13,419 nt of DNA from Methanobacterium sp. (GTDB lineage Archaea > Methanobacteriota > Methanobacteria > Methanobacteriales > Methanobacteriaceae): NCBI GenBank assembly GCA_020854975.1, contig JAHKLQ010000111.1, forward strand, positions 1-13,419. Direction: 5' to 3'. This document shows, piece by piece, positions 7,179 to 13,419 of the stretch. The position numbers were made by a program, and so were the translations under genes. Below the pieces are notes generated by a model that worked only from the letters and a program-made list of their open reading frames with translations, did not search any database and was not told the origin of the DNA. How positions within the stretch are numbered: the stretch's first letter is position 1; each line of letters begins with the position of its first letter.

Positions 7179-7220
7179 ATTCATTGATAATAATAATTGA
7201 TAAATTAATTCATTGATAAT
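7179..7220. repeat. Direct repeat attcattgataat in the divergent promoter region
   Basis: The 13-mer attcattgataat occurs exactly at 7179-7191 and 7208-7220, 29 bp apart, between the divergent methyltransferase-like gene and the secretion ATPase gene. It could be a regulator site or simple AT-rich duplication. Confidence 0.5.
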
Positions 7221-7225
7221 TATAA

Positions 7226-8857
<1,632 letters not shown>

Positions 8858-8955
8858 AAAGACATGATTTATTTAGTAAAATAATAATTGTTTATTAATA
8901 ATCTAAAATTAATTAATTACATAAATGGAATGATTTGAAAATTTAAAAGATATCT

Positions 8956-8961
8956 GGTGAT
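8956..8961 (+). promoter_or_regulatory. Ribosome binding site of the TadC-like gene
   Basis: GGTGAT ends four bases before the ATG at 8966 and supports this start. Confidence 0.65.
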
Positions 8962-8965
8962 ATAA

Positions 8966-10081
8966 ATGGTCTTTGGTGGTATTAAAAAGATCTTCAACCG
9001 TATAGGTGACCTTACAGTTAACTCCAGCCAGAAAGTGGGTGGAGGTGTGCAAAAAGTAAGTGACGGGGTTCAAACACCAGTAAAAAAAATGAGAGAAGTT
9101 CGAACACCCAAAATCAACAGACCCACATTCAAAAGAGAACCTAAAGAGGAAACAAGGGCATTTGAACCTACTAAACCTTCTGAAACTAAATCTTCTACCC
9201 GGACTATCAAAAAAATGGGGATGGAAAAGGATGAAATAGAAATCTTCAGAGATTTAATTGATCAGAAGTATGAACGTAGAGAAAAAGTTGAAGAAGATGA
9301 TAAAGCTCAGAAAGAGGCAGTTCGCAAAGCTTCCCTGGAAGAACTCCTGAAAGAAGAAGAAAAACCAGGTTTAGATCCTAAACTCGTCTTAATCATGGGT
9401 GTGCTTTCATTTGCAGTGGTTTTCACCATTATAGTGGTGCTTGGGTTTGGTGTTGAAATTGGATTAGTATTCGGTATTCTTATTTTGTTAATGACCATGT
9501 TTATTGTTTACCTGCCTAAAATCAAGATGGGTGGTCGTTCTACAGCTGCTTCTCGAGAACTTCCCTTCGCATTGCGACAGATGGCCACGGAATTAAGAGC
9601 AGGAATTGGTTTACATGATAGTATGCGTTCTGTAGCCATGTCTGGTTATGGTCCTTTATCTGAAGAGTTTGCCCGAGCTTTAGAGGAAATAAAATACGGT
9701 GAAACCACGGAAAAAGCCCTGGTAGATATGAGTGAAAGGATAAATTCAGAAGGTTTAACCCGGGCCATACATCAGATCACAAGAACACTCACCAGTGGGG
9801 GGGATCTGGCCAAAACATTGAGTGTAATTGCAGATGATACTGCCTATGAAATGAGAATGAAACTCAAAGATTACGCCCAGAAACTCAATTCTTTTACCAT
9901 GATTTACATGTTTGTGGCTATTCTGGGTCCAGTTATCTTCATGATCATGATCATTGCTGCCGCCACAGTTATGGGAGGAATTGTACCACCGATACTACTT
10001 TTAATAATGTATCTATTTTTATTCCCAGTTATAGTGGCTTTCATGGCTTTTATGATAAAAAGATTGGAGCCCAAAGTTTAA
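8966..10081 (+). CDS. Type II secretion system F-family (TadC-like) pilus assembly membrane protein
   Basis: This 371-residue protein is the membrane platform expected to partner the ATPase just upstream. Residues 1-135 are hydrophilic and rich in Lys, Glu and Arg, with a possible coiled coil at about 90-130. Two membrane helices follow at about 139-160 and 163-184. A soluble T2SSF domain spans about 195-305 (from [19 protein letters not shown] through [10 protein letters not shown]), and two more helices lie at about 310-332 and 340-365. This TM-TM-T2SSF-TM-TM order matches half of a GspF or archaeal ArlJ/TadC protein. The long charged N-terminus is an extension to the core and is reminiscent of the one on the ATPase. 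The start is set by GGTGAT at 8956-8961. The gene is followed by oligo-T terminators and is the last member of a two-gene unit. The cargo pilin is not identifiable here. Confidence 0.88.
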   Translation: MVFGGIKKIFNRIGDLTVNSSQKVGGGVQKVSDGVQTPVKKMREVRTPKINRPTFKREPKEETRAFEPTKPSETKSSTRTIKKMGMEKDEIEIFRDLIDQKYERREKVEEDDKAQKEAVRKASLEELLKEEEKPGLDPKLVLIMGVLSFAVVFTIIVVLGFGVEIGLVFGILILLMTMFIVYLPKIKMGGRSTAASRELPFALRQMATELRAGIGLHDSMRSVAMSGYGPLSEEFARALEEIKYGETTEKALVDMSERINSEGLTRAIHQITRTLTSGGDLAKTLSVIADDTAYEMRMKLKDYAQKLNSFTMIYMFVAILGPVIFMIMIIAAATVMGGIVPPILLLIMYLFLFPVIVAFMAFMIKRLEPKV

Positions 10082-10127
10082 AGTATCATATAAACTTTGC
10101 AAGATTGCCCTCTTCAATGAAATATTA

Positions 10128-10168
10128 TTTTTTTATTATTATTTTTGGCAATAATTTCAACTTTTTTT
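10128..10168 (+). terminator. Oligo-T terminators after the TadC-like gene
   Basis: T7 runs at 10128-10134 and 10162-10168, with a T5 run between them, lie 47-87 bp after the stop codon. There is no GC-rich stem; a 6-bp attgcc/ggcaat pair spans the first run but has a loop of nearly 40 nt. This is typical of archaeal T-rich termination. Confidence 0.5.
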
Positions 10169-10195
10169 AAATACACCCTATTCGTGTTTTTCAAG

Positions 10196-10225
10196 GTATT
10201 AATTGCAGCAGTATTAATTGCAGCA
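10196..10225. repeat. Perfect 15-bp tandem duplication upstream of cdhA
   Basis: gtattaattgcagca at 10196-10210 is repeated exactly at 10211-10225. It lies about 70 bp before the cdhA TATA box, where regulators of the operon could bind. Confidence 0.85.
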
Positions 10226-10293
10226 TGTTGAGTTCTGTGATAAATTATTAACTTTTTTATTAAATTGATGAAAAATTGCCCAATTTATACACA

Positions 10294-10304
10294 AATTATA
10301 TATA
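10294..10304 (+). promoter_or_regulatory. TATA box of the cdh operon
   Basis: aaattatatat is a strong archaeal TATA element preceded by an A-rich stretch (acaca) suitable for TFB. Transcription would start at about 10325-10330, giving a leader of roughly 35 nt before the GTG at 10362. It is the only strong box in the 280-bp gap, so it very probably drives cdhA, cdhB and cdhC. Confidence 0.6.
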
Positions 10305-10351
10305 TCGTAATCAGTCTAAAAAAAAATATCATTATAAATCATTAATAATTC

Positions 10352-10357
10352 GGTGAT
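10352..10357 (+). promoter_or_regulatory. Ribosome binding site deciding the cdhA start
   Basis: GGTGAT ends four bases before GTG 10362 and overlaps the alternative in-frame GTG at 10353. The downstream GTG is therefore the start. Confidence 0.65.
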
Positions 10358-10361
10358 AGTT

Positions 10362-12713
10362 GTGGCACCTAAACCAAAGTCTGAACCAAAGAAATTTAAA
10401 GCTGATTTCTGGAAAACCAAGGATTTCAAAGTATCCATTGGTGAAATAGTAGAAAAAGAGGGAGGAATATCTGAAGAAAAAACTCCCATGGGGCCCACTC
10501 CCAAACCTAATGTCACAGATCTAAGATCATGGGACATGAAACTACTGGGTAGGTATGAGCCATTTTATGCACCTTTCTGTGATATGTGTTGTCTATGCAC
10601 ATTTGGAAAATGTGACCTTCTGAACAAGAAAGGAGCTTGTGGGATTGATTCTGAAGCACAACAAGCTCGCATAGTTCTTTTAGCATGTAACATTGGTACT
10701 GCAGCACATGCGGGTCATGGTCGACACCTGCTTCACCACCTCATTGAAGAGCTGGGTGAAGATTATCCCCTTGATCTGGGACTTAACATAGACATTGAAG
10801 CCCCCATAACCAGAACTATCATTGGTAAAAAACCTCAAAACCTTGCTGACCTGGATAAAACTTTAAGTTATGTGGAAGAACAATTATCCCACCTTTTATC
10901 TGCTTGTCATACTGGTCAAGAGGGAAGTAGTCTTGATTTCGAATCTAAAGCTCTTCATTCTGGTGTGATGGATGATCTGGCCCGTGAAGTAGGGGATATA
11001 GCTCAGATTGTAGCCCTTAATATGCCAAAAGGAGATGGGGATGCTCCCTTAGTGGAAATGGGTGTGGGTACCATTGACAACACCAAACCCGTGGTGCTGT
11101 GCATAGGGCACAATGTTCTACCAGGATCCAGTGTCATGGATTACCTTGATGAAACAGGGCAGGAAGAAGATTTAGAAGTATGCGGTATTTGTTGCGCAGC
11201 TATAGATATCTCCAGATATAATGATCGGGCTAAAGTAGTTGGTCCCCTTTCAAGACAGCTTAAATTCATTCGTAGCGGAGTAGCTGATGTAATCATAGTG
11301 GATGAGCAATGTATACGGACTGATGTCCTGGAAGAAGCCCAAAAGAAAAACACAGCAGTAATAGCCACTACGGATAAGATGTGTCTGGGGCTGCCAGATA
11401 TGACTGATAAAGATCCCGATTTAATCGTGTCTAAACTTTTGAACAAAGAGATTGAAGGAGCTTTAATACTGGATCCTGAGAAAGTAGGTGAAGTATCAGT
11501 TAAAGTTGCTAAAATTATAGCCCCAGAACGAGAAAAACTCAAATTATTACCGGAACTGGATGAAGTACAGAAAATGGCTGCTGAATGCACAGAATGCGGC
11601 TGGTGTACCAGGGTTTGTCCTAACAGCAAACCTATGATGGAAGCAGTGATAGCAGCAAAAGAAGGTGATTTCTCTGGATTCGAAGAATTATACCTCAATG
11701 ATGTTTGTTACTCCTGTGGAAGGTGTGAACAGGAGTGTGAGAGGGAACTTCCTCTCATGTCTATGTTAGCTAAAGTGGGAGAAAAATTAGCCAAAACTGA
11801 GAAATTCAACATCCGCGCCGGCCGAGGCCCGGTCCAGGATGTGGAAATCCGACGTGTAGGGGCCCCACTTGTTTTAGGTGACATTCCGGGTGTAATTGCC
11901 ATTGTAGGATGCTCAAACTACCCTAACGGTGGAAAAGAAGTTGCAGAGATGGCCAAAGAATTCTTAGAACGTAACTACATTGTGGTGGCTACAGGATGTG
12001 GAGCCATGTCCATCGGGGAATACCTGGATGAAGAAGGAAAAACCCTGTATGAACAGTACACTGGAGATTTTGATGCTCGTGGTTTACTCAATATAGGATC
12101 ATGTGTTTCCAACGCCCATATCTCAGGAGCCTGCATAAAAATTGCCAACATATTCGCTAAAAAACCATTGGAAGGCAACTTTGAGGAAATCGCAGACTAC
12201 ATCCTCAACCGAGTCGGTGCCTGCGGTATAGCATGGGGAGCATACTCTCAAAAAGCAGCTGCAATCGCCACTGGATTTAATCGATGGGGTGTGCCTGCAG
12301 TTGTAGGTCCTCATGGTTCAAAATATCGTCGATTATTGCTAGGAAGAACTGATAAGAAGGAAAACTGGAAAATTAAAGATCTAAGGACAGGAAAAGTGAT
12401 GGATGGTGAACCGGCACCAGAACACCTGATATATGCTGCGGAAAACATGGAGGAAGCCATTGTAATGACAGCTAAACTATGTATCAGACCAACCGATACT
12501 GGTAAAGGACGCCAAATTAAACTGAACCATTACATAGACCTTTATAAGAGATATCATGGTAGATTACCTCCAGATATCCATCTGTTCGTACGTAATGAGA
12601 AGGATATTCCTATAACCTATAAAAAGGATGTAAAGGAAATACTTGAAGAAGTAGGATGGGAACCCCGTGAAATTCCCCAGGAGCCATCATTGATGGGAAT
12701 GGGAGGTGATTAA
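10362..12713 (+). CDS. cdhA: Acetyl-CoA decarbonylase/synthase (ACDS) complex, CO dehydrogenase alpha subunit
   Basis: CdhA is the nickel-iron CO dehydrogenase subunit of the ACDS complex, interconverting CO2 and CO and supplying CO for acetyl-CoA synthesis. The 783-residue length is normal for the archaeal alpha subunit. An N-terminal cysteine cluster at 73-93 ([12 protein letters not shown] and a later ACG) should hold the B/D-type Fe-S clusters. Two ferredoxin-like CxxCxxCxxxC motifs at 409-419 and 449-459 carry the extra [4Fe-4S] clusters specific to archaeal CdhA. Candidate C-cluster ligands are His250 (IGHNVLPG), the CGICC at 274-278, Cys317, Cys517 (VGCS), Cys546 (TGCG) and Cys581 (GSC). 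This ligand assignment is inferred from family knowledge. The start is GTG 10362, set by GGTGAT at 10352-10357. The stop abuts the cdhB start. The subunit is cytoplasmic. Confidence 0.95.
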   Translation: MAPKPKSEPKKFKADFWKTKDFKVSIGEIVEKEGGISEEKTPMGPTPKPNVTDLRSWDMKLLGRYEPFYAPFCDMCCLCTFGKCDLLNKKGACGIDSEAQQARIVLLACNIGTAAHAGHGRHLLHHLIEELGEDYPLDLGLNIDIEAPITRTIIGKKPQNLADLDKTLSYVEEQLSHLLSACHTGQEGSSLDFESKALHSGVMDDLAREVGDIAQIVALNMPKGDGDAPLVEMGVGTIDNTKPVVLCIGHNVLPGSSVMDYLDETGQEEDLEVCGICCAAIDISRYNDRAKVVGPLSRQLKFIRSGVADVIIVDEQCIRTDVLEEAQKKNTAVIATTDKMCLGLPDMTDKDPDLIVSKLLNKEIEGALILDPEKVGEVSVKVAKIIAPEREKLKLLPELDEVQKMAAECTECGWCTRVCPNSKPMMEAVIAAKEGDFSGFEELYLNDVCYSCGRCEQECERELPLMSMLAKVGEKLAKTEKFNIRAGRGPVQDVEIRRVGAPLVLGDIPGVIAIVGCSNYPNGGKEVAEMAKEFLERNYIVVATGCGAMSIGEYLDEEGKTLYEQYTGDFDARGLLNIGSCVSNAHISGACIKIANIFAKKPLEGNFEEIADYILNRVGACGIAWGAYSQKAAAIATGFNRWGVPAVVGPHGSKYRRLLLGRTDKKENWKIKDLRTGKVMDGEPAPEHLIYAAENMEEAIVMTAKLCIRPTDTGKGRQIKLNHYIDLYKRYHGRLPPDIHLFVRNEKDIPITYKKDVKEILEEVGWEPREIPQEPSLMGMGGD
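12702..12710 (+). promoter_or_regulatory. Consensus ribosome binding site of cdhB inside the cdhA end
   Basis: GGAGGTGAT is a full consensus match, located in the last codons of cdhA and ending three bases before the cdhB ATG. It indicates tight translational linkage of the two subunits. Confidence 0.8.
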
Positions 12714-13232
12714 ATGGCCAATGAACGAGTAATACCCTGGCAACCCACAGTGATTGCCGGCCCAAAACAGGCTCTGCTGGTAACTCCAGAAACAGCTGAA
12801 CTAATGATTAAAAAGGCTAAAAGGCCCCTTTTTATTCTAGGGCCACTGGTGAAGGAGGATCCCCTCCTCACATATGCTACTAAAATAGCAGAAAAATGGA
12901 ACTTACAGGTGGTTACCACAGCAGACGCATACAAACCATTCAATGATAAAGGACTTAACCCAACTGCATATGGAGTTGTGGAGATTGTTAACCTACTAAA
13001 AGACCCGGAATGGCAGGGTGTGGATGGTGAAGGACAGCATGACCTGGTTATTTTCATGGGCTGCATATATTACATAGCTTCACAGGGCCTTTCAAGCCTA
13101 AAACACTATGCACCTCACTTAAAAACACTTACTATCTGTAAATTCTTCCATTCCAATGCAGATGCATCTTTCCCTAACCTGAAAGATGAAGAGTGGTTTA
13201 AATATCTTGAAAAAATGGGTGAAGTAGGTTAA
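12714..13232 (+). CDS. cdhB: ACDS complex CO dehydrogenase epsilon subunit
   Basis: CdhB is the small epsilon subunit that binds CdhA to form the alpha2-epsilon2 CO dehydrogenase component, possibly helping electron transfer to a flavin or NAD-type cofactor. At 172 residues it has the usual length of about 170. Recognisable family segments are [16 protein letters not shown] near residues 8-23, [10 protein letters not shown] at about 36-45 and [23 protein letters not shown] at about 110-132. The overall pattern suits the DHS-like Rossmann fold of the family. The start codon follows the cdhA TAA directly, with a consensus ribosome binding site, so the subunits are translationally coupled. cdhC begins 90 bp further on. 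Confidence 0.93.
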   Translation: MANERVIPWQPTVIAGPKQALLVTPETAELMIKKAKRPLFILGPLVKEDPLLTYATKIAEKWNLQVVTTADAYKPFNDKGLNPTAYGVVEIVNLLKDPEWQGVDGEGQHDLVIFMGCIYYIASQGLSSLKHYAPHLKTLTICKFFHSNADASFPNLKDEEWFKYLEKMGEVG

Positions 13233-13308
13233 GTAGGATTATGAATTTTTTCAATTAATGAACAGGATTGAGTAATGATTAAGAGCGAATGAAAAAGGCA
13301 CTTATAAT

Positions 13309-13419
<111 letters not shown>

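Noticed and set aside
7113..7184. Longer N-terminus for the methyltransferase-like protein
   Set aside because: The added 24 residues are an Ile/Leu/Met string from AT-rich DNA, overlap the likely TATA box at 7135-7145, and have no ribosome binding site.
11141..11698. 185-residue minus-strand open frame inside cdhA
   Set aside because: It is a shadow of the strongly conserved cdhA coding frame. It is Ser/Thr-rich, has no family motif and no ribosome binding site.

Overview
The window looks like chromosome of a mesophilic, low-GC methanogenic archaeon of the order Methanobacteriales, most likely Methanobacterium or a close relative. The evidence is the gene set: the cdhA-cdhB-cdhC start of the acetyl-CoA decarbonylase/synthase operon, a YcaO protein of the McrA-thioamidation type, a methanofuran-biosynthesis kinase, archaeal Pth2 and archaeal EF-1 beta. 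AT-rich intergenic DNA, TATA-like boxes, oligo-T stretches and GGAGGTGAT-type ribosome binding sites agree with this.

Layout, left to right. A HIT-family gene runs off the left edge on the minus strand (1-112). A 402-bp AT-rich gap follows, then a small M50-type membrane metalloprotease (515-1120) and the YcaO enzyme (1173-2384). A 337-bp gap holding a degenerate 26-bp-period repeat array leads to pth2 (2722-3063), whose stop codon lies inside a second, unrelated 26-bp tandem repeat. Next is a cluster of mfnE (3191-3835), a 53-residue zinc-ribbon gene starting on the base after the mfnE stop (3836-3997), and the EF-1 beta gene (4201-4470). A TctA-family membrane permease follows (to 6001); its best ribosome binding site points to a non-standard start codon. 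Convergent to it is an uncharacterised cysteine-rich protein with a methyltransferase fold (6111-7112, minus strand). Divergent from that are an archaeal type IV pilus/secretion ATPase (7226-8857) and its TadC-like membrane platform (8966-10081). The right end is the acetyl-CoA synthase operon: cdhA (10362-12713), cdhB (12714-13232) and the first 97 bases of cdhC (13323 onward).

How the genes work together. CdhA/CdhB and CdhC make acetyl-CoA from CO2, a methyl group and CoA, which is the carbon-fixation route of these organisms. The YcaO protein and MfnE serve the methanogenesis pathway itself, by McrA modification and methanofuran synthesis. Pth2, the zinc ribbon and EF-1 beta belong to translation or sit beside it. 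The ATPase and TadC-like protein form the motor and membrane platform of a surface filament whose pilins are not in this window.

I found no tRNA or rRNA gene, CRISPR array, insertion sequence or prophage. Most genes are well-known archaeal families. The less explained items are the cysteine-rich methyltransferase-like protein, the apparent ATA start of the permease gene, the 26-bp-period arrays on both sides of pth2, and a TTCTAATATT element shared by the pth2 and EF-1 beta upstream regions.
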